The position numbers were made by a program, and so were the translations under genes. A DNA stretch of 64,000 nt from Bradyrhizobium sp. Tv2a-2 (lineage in GTDB: Bacteria; Pseudomonadota; Alphaproteobacteria; Rhizobiales; Xanthobacteraceae). Every line of letters starts with the position of its first letter. The first letter of the stretch is position 1. The DNA lies in assembly GCF_000472425.1 (NCBI RefSeq), contig NZ_AXAI01000023.1:1-64000 (forward strand), written 5' to 3'. The notes beneath the pieces were generated by a model. It was not told the origin of the DNA and made no database searches. It was given only the letters and a program-made list of their open reading frames with translations. Below are positions 57,407 to 64,000 of the stretch, in pieces.

Positions 57407-58501
57407 TCATGTGCGTGGCGGGAGCAAATAGAGCGTCATGCCGAAAATGACGTAAACCAGAAGAAGCAACGCCCCGATGAACCAGGCCGATCGGCCGGCA
57501 TTCGTGACGAACGACGCGGTCAACGACGCAATCAGCATCATCGCGACCGCGCCGCGCCAGAACTGCAGGTCCATGGGCGAGGGACCGATCAGGTAGCTGA
57601 GGAGCACCAGGACCGGAGCTACGAACAGCGCAATTTGAACCGCGCTCCCAAGAGCGATGCTGACGCTCAGGTCAAGCTTGTCCTTTCGTGCCGCCGAGAA
57701 GGCCGACACCATTTCGGCCGCGGCACCGACAAGCGCAACGATAATGACTCCGACAAAGGCTGGAGTGATACCAAGCGCGACCGCCGCCTGCTGGACAGAT
57801 TCGACGAACACCTCGCTGACGAGCGCCACCAGCACGGTGACGACCGCCAGCGTTGTCAGGGCAAGGGACGGCGGCCATTTCAGTTCGCTCTCGCTGCCGT
57901 GCTGCGCGCTCGCGAAGAACTCGCGATGCGTTTTGAGCGAGAACAGCAGTCCGAGACCATAGGCGACCACAAGCAGCAGAGCGAGCGCAACGCTCAGCGT
58001 GTTCGTAAAGGTCGCATTCGTCACGGAATTGTCAGCGTCGGCGAGAACCGACGGAATCAGTATTGCGATCGTGGCGAGGAATAGCAGCCCGGATTGAAGC
58101 CGGGCCGTATTGCGATTGTAGTCCTGGATATGGTGCACGAGGCCGCCGAGCAGGAACGAGGCTCCCAGCATGAAAAGTGTGTTGGTGAGGATGGCTCCGA
58201 CAATTGAGGCCTTGACGAGCACGTATTGACCGGCGCGCAGGGCCGTCAAGGCGATGACCAGCTCGGTGAGGTTTCCAAGGGTCGCATTGAGCAGGCCGCC
58301 AATCATGTCGCCGGTTCTGATCGCGACGGACTCGGTGGCAAGGCTGAGCAATGCCGCCAAAGGCACGATCGCCAGCACCGACAACACGAACAGAAGCGTA
58401 TGCGCCTCGGGATAGAGGAATTGTGCGACAAGCACGATCGGGACCAGCACCAGCAACCAGAGCAGCGGCGTGCTCCGGAGCTCTTCAATCAACGGGCTCA
58501 T
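57407..58501 (-). CDS. Ca2+/H+ antiporter (CaCA/CAX family)
   Basis: Exports calcium (or sodium) in exchange for protons across the inner membrane. The 364-residue product has about eleven hydrophobic segments. The two alpha-repeat motifs are present: GGLLNATLGNLTELVIALTA in the first half and VALVGAAAEMVSAFSAARKD plus LDLSVSIALGSAVQIALFVA in the second. The acidic residue of each (GNxxE, GAAAE) binds the cation. Length is normal. It is convergent with the channel gene; an orphan binding protein gene lies upstream on the same strand. Confidence 0.93.
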   Translation of the reverse strand: MSPLIEELRSTPLLWLLVLVPIVLVAQFLYPEAHTLLFVLSVLAIVPLAALLSLATESVAIRTGDMIGGLLNATLGNLTELVIALTALRAGQYVLVKASIVGAILTNTLFMLGASFLLGGLVHHIQDYNRNTARLQSGLLFLATIAILIPSVLADADNSVTNATFTNTLSVALALLLVVAYGLGLLFSLKTHREFFASAQHGSESELKWPPSLALTTLAVVTVLVALVSEVFVESVQQAAVALGITPAFVGVIIVALVGAAAEMVSAFSAARKDKLDLSVSIALGSAVQIALFVAPVLVLLSYLIGPSPMDLQFWRGAVAMMLIASLTASFVTNAGRSAWFIGALLLLVYVIFGMTLYLLPPRT

Positions 58502-58560
58502 ATCATCTGCCTGCGTATGAGTAGCGATCTCTTTATCGCCGCGGCAGGCCGACCGCCTGC

Positions 58561-59784
58561 CTATTTCTTCACGGCACCGGTGGTCGCACCTTCGACCATA
58601 TCGTCGATCGGCTGCCAGGTGCGGCCATCGAACTGGATCAATCGCAGTTGCTTGATCGGCCGAAAATCAGACGGCGCCGTACTGATGGTGATACCGGGCA
58701 GCAGGGGAGGCGCCTGGTAGTCCGCGAGCCGGGCCGCTTGCCGCATGACGTTTTCCCGCGTCAGGTCGTCGCCACATTGCTTGAGCACTTGGGCCAGCGT
58801 CTCCGCGGCCGCGTAGCCGAACAGTGCCGCGCTGTCGTCCTTGTCTCCGCCAGGATAGTAGCGCTCTATGAACGACAGCCATGCCTTGGTCGCCGGGTCG
58901 TCCTTCCATGCAGGATCGCTCATGTCCTTCAGGAAAGAGGCCGAGATGACACCGAGCGAATTTTCAAGGCCGGCAGGCCGCAGCGCGGTGGCGATCGACG
59001 CTGCCATATCGTTCACCATGAACACCGGATGCCAATCGAGGTCTGACACGATCCGTATGGTTCGGGCGGCGTTCGTCGGCTCGCCCGCAAACACAAGGAT
59101 GTCCGCTCCCGATTGCTTCAGGATCGACACATGCGTGTCGAGATGCGCATCCGAAGCCTCATAGGCGATATCCACGATGATGTTGCGCCTGAGATCGCCG
59201 AGGCCGTCCTGCAATCCACGGAACAGGGCTCGCCCGAACTGATCGTTCTGCCAGAGCACGACGATCTTCTTTCCGGGATAGAAGGCCTGGACATAGTTCG
59301 CGTAGATGCGGCCCTCGGACCGGAACGAGGGTTGCCAGCCGATGGTCCAGTGATAGGCGGCCGGATTGCTCCACTCGTCGTCACCGGAGGCAACGAACAG
59401 CTGGGGAATCTGCTGCTCGTTCAGGAATTTGCGCACTGCAAGGTTGGCCTCCGTTCCGAACGAGCCGAACATCAGGAGAACGTTGTCCTGATCGACCAAT
59501 CCCCGGGTGAGTTCGAGCGCGGTCGACGGGTCGGACTTGTCGTCATAGGAAATGAAACGCACCTTGCGGCCGTTGATTCCGCCGCGCTCGTTGATCATGT
59601 CGAAATAGGCGGCCTCGGCCTTGCCGATCGCGCCGAACGCCGCGAGCGCGCCGGTATATGGCATGAGATTGCCGATGCGGATCTCGGTATCGGTGACGCC
59701 TTGCTCACGGGCGCCCTGGGAGATCGCGCCGAGCGATGTCAGCGCGACCGCGATTGCCACAAGTGCTCGGCTTGGCCCCTTCAT
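58561..59784 (-). CDS. Orphan branched-chain-type (Liv/Leu) ABC substrate-binding protein
   Basis: The 407-residue product has a signal peptide (GPSRALVAIAVALTSLGAIS) and a periplasmic type I binding fold: IRIGNLMPYTGALAAFGAIG at the N-terminus, MINERGGINGRKVRFISYDD, and AALFGYAAAETLAQVLKQCG near the end. Such proteins bind amino acids, aromatics or other small acids for LivHMGF-type transporters. No permease or ATPase genes are adjacent, so it is an orphan whose transporter partner is elsewhere. The start at 59784 fits the signal; an in-frame start at 59814 adds ten residues. Confidence 0.82.
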   Translation of the reverse strand: MKGPSRALVAIAVALTSLGAISQGAREQGVTDTEIRIGNLMPYTGALAAFGAIGKAEAAYFDMINERGGINGRKVRFISYDDKSDPSTALELTRGLVDQDNVLLMFGSFGTEANLAVRKFLNEQQIPQLFVASGDDEWSNPAAYHWTIGWQPSFRSEGRIYANYVQAFYPGKKIVVLWQNDQFGRALFRGLQDGLGDLRRNIIVDIAYEASDAHLDTHVSILKQSGADILVFAGEPTNAARTIRIVSDLDWHPVFMVNDMAASIATALRPAGLENSLGVISASFLKDMSDPAWKDDPATKAWLSFIERYYPGGDKDDSAALFGYAAAETLAQVLKQCGDDLTRENVMRQAARLADYQAPPLLPGITISTAPSDFRPIKQLRLIQFDGRTWQPIDDMVEGATTGAVKK

Positions 59785-59981
59785 CGGAACACTCGACGGT
59801 TCGAGGGACTTCACGGCTCCGCTGCCGCGGTCAAGGATGGTTGCGCCGCGATGCCACAGGATCCGCGTGTTTGATGGCCGCGCGCTTGATATGGATCAAG
59901 CCGCACCTCCATCGGCGCGAGATACGCCGGAACTGAAGCAGATTTGCGACGCTGCGGGCGCAGCGAATGGTTCGGGATCGA

Positions 59982-60773
59982 TTATTCCGCGGCCTTCGCC
60001 GCGCCGTGTCCCAACCGCTGCGACACTTCGCCGGCGCAGTCACGCAACGCAGCGGCAATGCTGCTGTCCCAGTTGATGTTGAAGGTGCCGGCCGGCCCCA
60101 TGGCGGTGATGACGAGCACGACGCGGCCGGAATGATCGAACACGGGGGCGGCAAAGGCGTTGACGCCGGGCAAGGGATCGCCGATGGCGCGCGCGAGTCC
60201 CTGCCGGCGTACCTCGTCGAGCATCGTCTCGATCTCGGCATTCTTCAAGCGCTTGAGATTGTAGCCGATGCCGAGGCGGTCGAGGCCGCTGTCCAGCGCG
60301 GCCTTCAACGTCTTCGCTGGCAGGAACGCGGCGAACGCCCGCCCGGTCGCGGTTTCGAGCAGCGCCATCGCCGATCCCGCGCGCATGGAGATGTGCACCG
60401 GATGGCTCGGCTCCTCGAGCCGCACCACGGTCGGTCCGTGCGTACCCCAGACCGCGAGCGAGACCGCATGATCGATGGCATCGGCCAGCGCGGCGATCTT
60501 CGGTGTTGCGATCCGGACCGCCGAGAGGCGGTGGAGGCTGATCAGCCCGAGTTCGAGCGCCAGCGCGCCGATCTCGTAGCGCCCGGTGGTCTCGTCCTGC
60601 TCGATCAGGCCGATGCGGGAGAAGCTCACCAGATAGGGATGCGCCTTGGCGGGTGGCATGCCTGCTTCGCGCGCGAGGTCGCGCAGCATCATCGGCTCGC
60701 CGCTGCGGGCGAGCGCGCGCAATAACTCTCCGCCCACCTCGATCGATTGAATGCCGCGGCTTTCCCTGCTCAT
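59982..60773 (-). CDS. IclR-family transcriptional regulator
   Basis: The 263-residue product has the N-terminal winged helix (SIEVGGELLRALARSGEPMM, LRDLAREAGMPPAKAHPYLV) and the C-terminal effector domain with GPTVVRLEEPSHPVHISMRA and FAAPVFDHSGRVVLVITAMG, typical of IclR regulators of aromatic or sugar catabolism. It is the last gene in a leftward run (binding protein, flavoprotein, SDR, IclR) with 11 bases before it, and probably regulates that operon. The effector is unknown. Confidence 0.9.
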   Translation of the reverse strand: MSRESRGIQSIEVGGELLRALARSGEPMMLRDLAREAGMPPAKAHPYLVSFSRIGLIEQDETTGRYEIGALALELGLISLHRLSAVRIATPKIAALADAIDHAVSLAVWGTHGPTVVRLEEPSHPVHISMRAGSAMALLETATGRAFAAFLPAKTLKAALDSGLDRLGIGYNLKRLKNAEIETMLDEVRRQGLARAIGDPLPGVNAFAAPVFDHSGRVVLVITAMGPAGTFNINWDSSIAAALRDCAGEVSQRLGHGAAKAAE

Positions 60774-60784
60774 GCCATTCGCTT

Positions 60785-61549
60785 CTACGCCGCCAGAAAC
60801 CCGCCGTCGACCGGCAGCGTTACGCCGTTCACATAAGATGCCATGTTCGAGACCAGGAACACCACGGGCCCGACCAGTTCGTCCGGCTGCCCGACCCGCC
60901 CCTGCGGCGTACGGCCCATGAAGCCGGCAAGCCGTGCCGGATCGTTGCGCGTTGCCTCCGTCATGGCGGTCTCGATCACGCCGGGAGCGATCGCATTGAC
61001 GCGGATACCGTCGGCCGCGAGGTCGCGCGCCAGGGCCTGGGTCAGGAGCTTGACGCCGCCTTTCGAGGGCGCGTAGCCGAGCGTGCCGCCGATGCCGACA
61101 AAGGAGGCGATCGAGCCGAGATTGACGATGGTGCCACGGGTTTCGCGCAGAGCCGGCAGGAACGCGTGCGTGACATTGAAGACGCCGGTGAGGTTGACGT
61201 CGAGCACGCGCCGCCAGTTTTCAGGCGCGCGCGGGGAATCGATGCCCTCGCGGATGATGAGGCCGGCATTGTTGATCAGGATCGCGATTGCGCCAACCTC
61301 CTGTCCGACGGTCCGGGCCAGTGTGTTGCAGGCGGCCGCATCCGTCACATCGAGCGGGAAAGCCCAGGCGCCGCGGCCCCGGTCACGGATATCGGCGGCG
61401 GTGCGCTCGGCGCCGGCGCGATCGACATCGCTCACCACGACGTCAGCCCCATGCGCGGCAAGGCCGAGCGCAATCGCACGCCCATTGCCATGCGCTGCGC
61501 CGGTGACCAGCGCGCGCTTGCCGGCAAGGGTGTCGCCGATGGAGCTCAC
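60785..61549 (-). CDS. SDR-family oxidoreductase
   Basis: The 254-residue classical SDR has the cofactor motif RALVTGAAHGNGRAIALGLA, VVSDVDRAG consistent with NAD preference, LINNAGLIIREG, catalytic Ser in LGSIASFVG, and the Tyr/Lys pair in YAPSKGG. It ends with the typical MASYVNGVTLPVDGGF. Its start overlaps the upstream flavoprotein stop by four bases (ATGA), so both are translationally coupled. The substrate is likely a hydroxy/keto group handled together with the flavoprotein; which one is unknown. Confidence 0.9.
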   Translation of the reverse strand: MSSIGDTLAGKRALVTGAAHGNGRAIALGLAAHGADVVVSDVDRAGAERTAADIRDRGRGAWAFPLDVTDAAACNTLARTVGQEVGAIAILINNAGLIIREGIDSPRAPENWRRVLDVNLTGVFNVTHAFLPALRETRGTIVNLGSIASFVGIGGTLGYAPSKGGVKLLTQALARDLAADGIRVNAIAPGVIETAMTEATRNDPARLAGFMGRTPQGRVGQPDELVGPVVFLVSNMASYVNGVTLPVDGGFLAA

Positions 61550-63279
61550 GCTGCGCTCCTTTCGGCCGCGCTGTCGGCCAGATGCCGCCCCGCGATGTAG
61601 CCGAAGGTCAGCGCGGGACCCAGCGTGATGCCGGCGCCGGGATAGTTACCGCCCATGATGCTCGCCATGTCGTTGCCGGCCGCGTAAAGCCCCGGAATGA
61701 CCCGGCCATCGGCATCGAGTGCGCGCGCATTCGCATCGGTGACGATTCCGGCATAGGTGCCGAGATCGCCGATCACCATCTTGATGGCATAGAAGGGACC
61801 ATCCTTTAGCGGCGCGACGCAGGGATTAGGGCCATGCAGCGCATCGCCCTGATAGCGGTTATAGGCGCGCGAGCCCTTGCCGAAGGTGGGGTCGCGTCCC
61901 TCGGCGGCCTCGGCATTGAACTGGGCAACGGTGTCGGCCAGTCCCTTGGCGTCGATCCCGGCTGTCGCGGCGAGCTCGGAGAGCGTTGCACCACGCATCA
62001 GATAGCCGGAGCGCAGATGATGGCCTGTTGGCATCGGGAAGGGCGGCACGCAGCCGAGGCCGTATTTGCGCAACGCCTTGTGGTCGCAGATCAGGAAGGC
62101 TGCGATTTCATCGTTCGGCTTCGCGGCCTTGGTCATGGCCTGGACGAAGTCGTGATAGGAATTCCCTTCATTGGCAAAGCGCTTGCCGTCGCGCATCACC
62201 GCGATGACGCCGGGCTTGGCGCGGTCGATGAAATGCGGCATCACGCCGCGCGAGCCGTCCTTGCGCGTTGTCAGCGAAACCGGGACCCAGGCGGCGGCAT
62301 TCGGCAGGCGGTTCTCGACGCGTCCGCCGGCGGATTCCGCAAGCCGCAGGCCGTCGCCGGTGTTGCCGACAGGTCCAGGCGAGAAATGCTCGGCGCCGGT
62401 CGGCGCATGCGGGAACATTGCCTTGCGCCGCGCCACGTCATGCGGAAAGCCGCCGCAGGCGAGCACGACGCCGCGCTTAGTGCGGACCTCGATGGTGCGG
62501 CCCTCGCGCAGGATGCGCGCGCCGCGCACGGCTCCGTTCTCGACGATCAGCTCGCTGACAGGCGAGGACAGCCACAACGGGATCTTCAGGTCGAGCGCGG
62601 ATTTTGCCAGCCGTCCCGCGAGCGCATTGCCGTTGGTCAGGGTCATGCCGCGGCCGTAGCGCATCACGTCGCGGAAATGCCGCGACAGACGCTTGGCGAC
62701 ATAGACCGCCGAGGTCAGCGATTTGGTCGCGCGCATGAAATGGATGATCTCCTTGCCGGAGCCGAGCATCATGCCGAACACGGTGAGCTCGGGCAGGGGC
62801 GCGCCGAGATTCTTGATGTGCTCGCCGAGCTCCCGTCCGTCGAAGGGGCGGGTGACCATGGAGCGGCCGCCCTGCGCGCCGCCCGGCGCTTCCGCATGAT
62901 AGTCGGGGAAGACCAGCGGCATATCGAAGCGCAGCGCGGTCTTGCTCATGAAGAAGTCGACCGCCTCCGGCCCTGCGGCGAGGAAGGCATCGACCCGCGC
63001 GGCGTCGTAATTGTTGCCGGCTTCATGCCGCAGATAAGTGCGCGCCTGGTCCGGGCTCTCAGTAATGCCATAGGCTCGCGCGAGCGAGGTGCCGGGGATC
63101 CAGAGCCAGCCGCCGGAGCGGGCAGTGGTGCCGCCAAAGCGCGGCTCCTTTTCAACGATCAGCACATTGAGCCCGCGATGGCGCGCGGTGATTGCGGCGG
63201 CCATGCCGGAGCAGCCGGAGCCGGCCACCAACACGTCGCATTCGTAAACCTCATTCGCGGCCTTGCCGTCTGCACTCAT
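61546..63279 (-). CDS. KstD-like FAD-dependent dehydrogenase
   Basis: The 577-residue product has an N-terminal FAD motif (DVLVAGSGCSGMAAAITARH), VLIVEKEPRFGGTTARSGG and the C-terminal GLYAAGNDMASIMGGNYPGA then GITLGPALTFGYIAG. This is the fumarate reductase flavoprotein/3-oxosteroid 1-dehydrogenase superfamily, and GNYPGAG with the GRxLAD end fits KstD-like enzymes. It would dehydrogenate a ring next to a carbonyl. True KstD catalytic Tyr residues cannot be verified here. Start at 63279 (MSADGKAANEVYECD). It is flanked by a Liv-type binding protein and coupled to an SDR, so a cyclic ketone or steroid-like substrate is plausible. Confidence 0.85.
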   Translation of the reverse strand: MSADGKAANEVYECDVLVAGSGCSGMAAAITARHRGLNVLIVEKEPRFGGTTARSGGWLWIPGTSLARAYGITESPDQARTYLRHEAGNNYDAARVDAFLAAGPEAVDFFMSKTALRFDMPLVFPDYHAEAPGGAQGGRSMVTRPFDGRELGEHIKNLGAPLPELTVFGMMLGSGKEIIHFMRATKSLTSAVYVAKRLSRHFRDVMRYGRGMTLTNGNALAGRLAKSALDLKIPLWLSSPVSELIVENGAVRGARILREGRTIEVRTKRGVVLACGGFPHDVARRKAMFPHAPTGAEHFSPGPVGNTGDGLRLAESAGGRVENRLPNAAAWVPVSLTTRKDGSRGVMPHFIDRAKPGVIAVMRDGKRFANEGNSYHDFVQAMTKAAKPNDEIAAFLICDHKALRKYGLGCVPPFPMPTGHHLRSGYLMRGATLSELAATAGIDAKGLADTVAQFNAEAAEGRDPTFGKGSRAYNRYQGDALHGPNPCVAPLKDGPFYAIKMVIGDLGTYAGIVTDANARALDADGRVIPGLYAAGNDMASIMGGNYPGAGITLGPALTFGYIAGRHLADSAAERSAA

Positions 63280-63286
63280 GGCTGCC

Positions 63287-64000
63287 TCACTTCTTCACAA
63301 GCGGACACTTGGATTCCGAGAGCGGACGGAACGCGTCCTCGCCCTTCACGGTCTTGACGATGTCGAGATAGTCCCAGGGCTCCTTGGACTGTTCCGGCGA
63401 CTTCACCTTGGCAAGATACATGTCGCGGATGACGCGGCCATCCTCGCGCAGCTTGCCGCCGTGCACGAAGGTATCTTCGATCGGCAGCTCGCGCATCTTG
63501 GCCATGACCTTTGCGGGATCGTCGGTACCCGCAGCCTTGATCGCCTTGAGATAATGCAGCACCGAGCCGTAGACGCCGGTCTGGATCATGGTCGGCATGC
63601 CACCAGTGCGGGCGAAGAATCTCTTGGACCATGCGCGGGTCGCGTCATCCATGTTCCAGTAGGATGCCGTGGTCATGTAAGTGCCTTGCGCCGCCTTCAG
63701 CCCGATGGCGTGCACGTCGGTGTCAAACATCAGGAGACCCACGAGCTTCTGGCCGCCCTGGACCAGGCCGAATTCGCCGGACTGCTTGATCGCATTGTCA
63801 GTGTCCTGGCCGGCATTGGCGAAAGCCACCACGTCCGCCTTCGAGCTCTGCGCCTGCAGGGCAAAAGAGGAGAAGTCGGCGGTGTTGGTGGGATGACGCA
63901 CGCTGCCGAGCACGGTGCCGCCCATCTCCTTGATGAAGCGCGTGGCGTCGGCTTCAAGCTGGTGGCCGAAGGCATAGTCGGCGGTGACGAAGAACCAGGA
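63287..64000 (-). CDS. Branched-chain-type ABC substrate-binding protein, C-terminal part (runs off right edge)
   Basis: The minus frame stays open from 64000 to the stop at 63287, so only the last about 237 residues are seen. They include SWFFVTADYAFGHQLEADAT, TADFSSFALQAQSSKADVVA, GLVQGGQKLVGLLMFDTDVH and MPTMIQTGVYGSVLHYLKAI, typical of the Liv/Leu-binding type I fold. The 7-base gap to the flavoprotein start argues for one operon. Permeases and ATPases would be expected upstream, beyond the window. The substrate is unknown but probably that of the flavoprotein/SDR pathway. Confidence 0.9.
   Translation of the reverse strand, partial: SWFFVTADYAFGHQLEADATRFIKEMGGTVLGSVRHPTNTADFSSFALQAQSSKADVVAFANAGQDTDNAIKQSGEFGLVQGGQKLVGLLMFDTDVHAIGLKAAQGTYMTTASYWNMDDATRAWSKRFFARTGGMPTMIQTGVYGSVLHYLKAIKAAGTDDPAKVMAKMRELPIEDTFVHGGKLREDGRVIRDMYLAKVKSPEQSKEPWDYLDIVKTVKGEDAFRPLSESKCPLVKK

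Overview
This is a high-GC chromosomal segment of an alphaproteobacterium, most likely Bradyrhizobium or a close relative in the Nitrobacteraceae. The assignment rests on gene content (IsdG/HmuQ-like heme oxygenase, ATP12 chaperone next to a FliK/FlhB-like pair, fused indolepyruvate ferredoxin oxidoreductase, many acyl-CoA enzymes) and on several families of dispersed intergenic palindromes typical of rhizobia. No database search was possible, so the genus is an inference. Most of the window is ordinary core and metabolic sequence, with one clear accessory patch (49.6-52.4 kb).

Region 1 (1-8.0 kb): the 5' end of an IS256-family transposase interrupts the 3' end of an lpxD-like gene. Next comes a sugar cluster: FucU mutarotase, a Tat-exported sugar-binding protein and two ABC permeases (+), convergent with a COG3618 lactonase and an aldo/keto reductase (-). 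Together these fit a non-phosphorylating oxidative L-fucose (or similar 6-deoxysugar) route. No ABC ATPase gene is present. A perfect 11-bp hairpin separates the binding protein from the permeases.

Region 2 (8.2-21.7 kb): YqaA-type membrane protein, heme-degrading monooxygenase, DUF3828 protein, ATP12 chaperone, FliK-like protein and a free-standing FlhB C-terminal domain. These are followed by a class D beta-lactamase, a fumarase/malic enzyme/FUSC-like membrane protein cluster, a DUF4260 protein, an acyl-CoA carboxylase beta subunit and small exported or membrane proteins.

Region 3 (21.8-31.6 kb): feruloyl-CoA synthase, a dimeric alpha-beta barrel protein, an FAD oxidoreductase, an alpha/beta hydrolase, an ArsR-type regulator divergent from NIPSNAP and PEP-mutase/isocitrate-lyase family genes, a TRIC channel and a triheme cytochrome c.

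Region 4 (31.9-40.8 kb): fused indolepyruvate:ferredoxin oxidoreductase, then SCP2-type thiolase, DUF35 partner, MaoC hydratase, SDR dehydrogenase, DHDPS-family aldolase and NUDIX hydrolase, all on one strand. This resembles a CoA-thioester degradation module.

Region 5 (40.9-49.6 kb): an orphan PAS histidine kinase, a frameshifted conserved gene, a GrlR-like protein and many small exported proteins, a CBS protein and a GNAT enzyme.

Region 6 (49.65-52.4 kb): tRNA-Arg(UCG) with a decayed tyrosine-integrase remnant beside it, an AT-richer PEPxxWA-CTERM protein gene and a serine recombinase, probably the scar of a genomic island. Region 7 (52.8-59.8 kb): multicopper oxidase translationally coupled to a phosphoesterase, a K+-channel-like protein, a Ca2+/H+ antiporter and an orphan Liv-type binding protein. 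Region 8 (60-64 kb): IclR regulator, SDR, KstD-like flavoprotein and a second Liv-type binding protein, apparently one operon running in from beyond the right edge.
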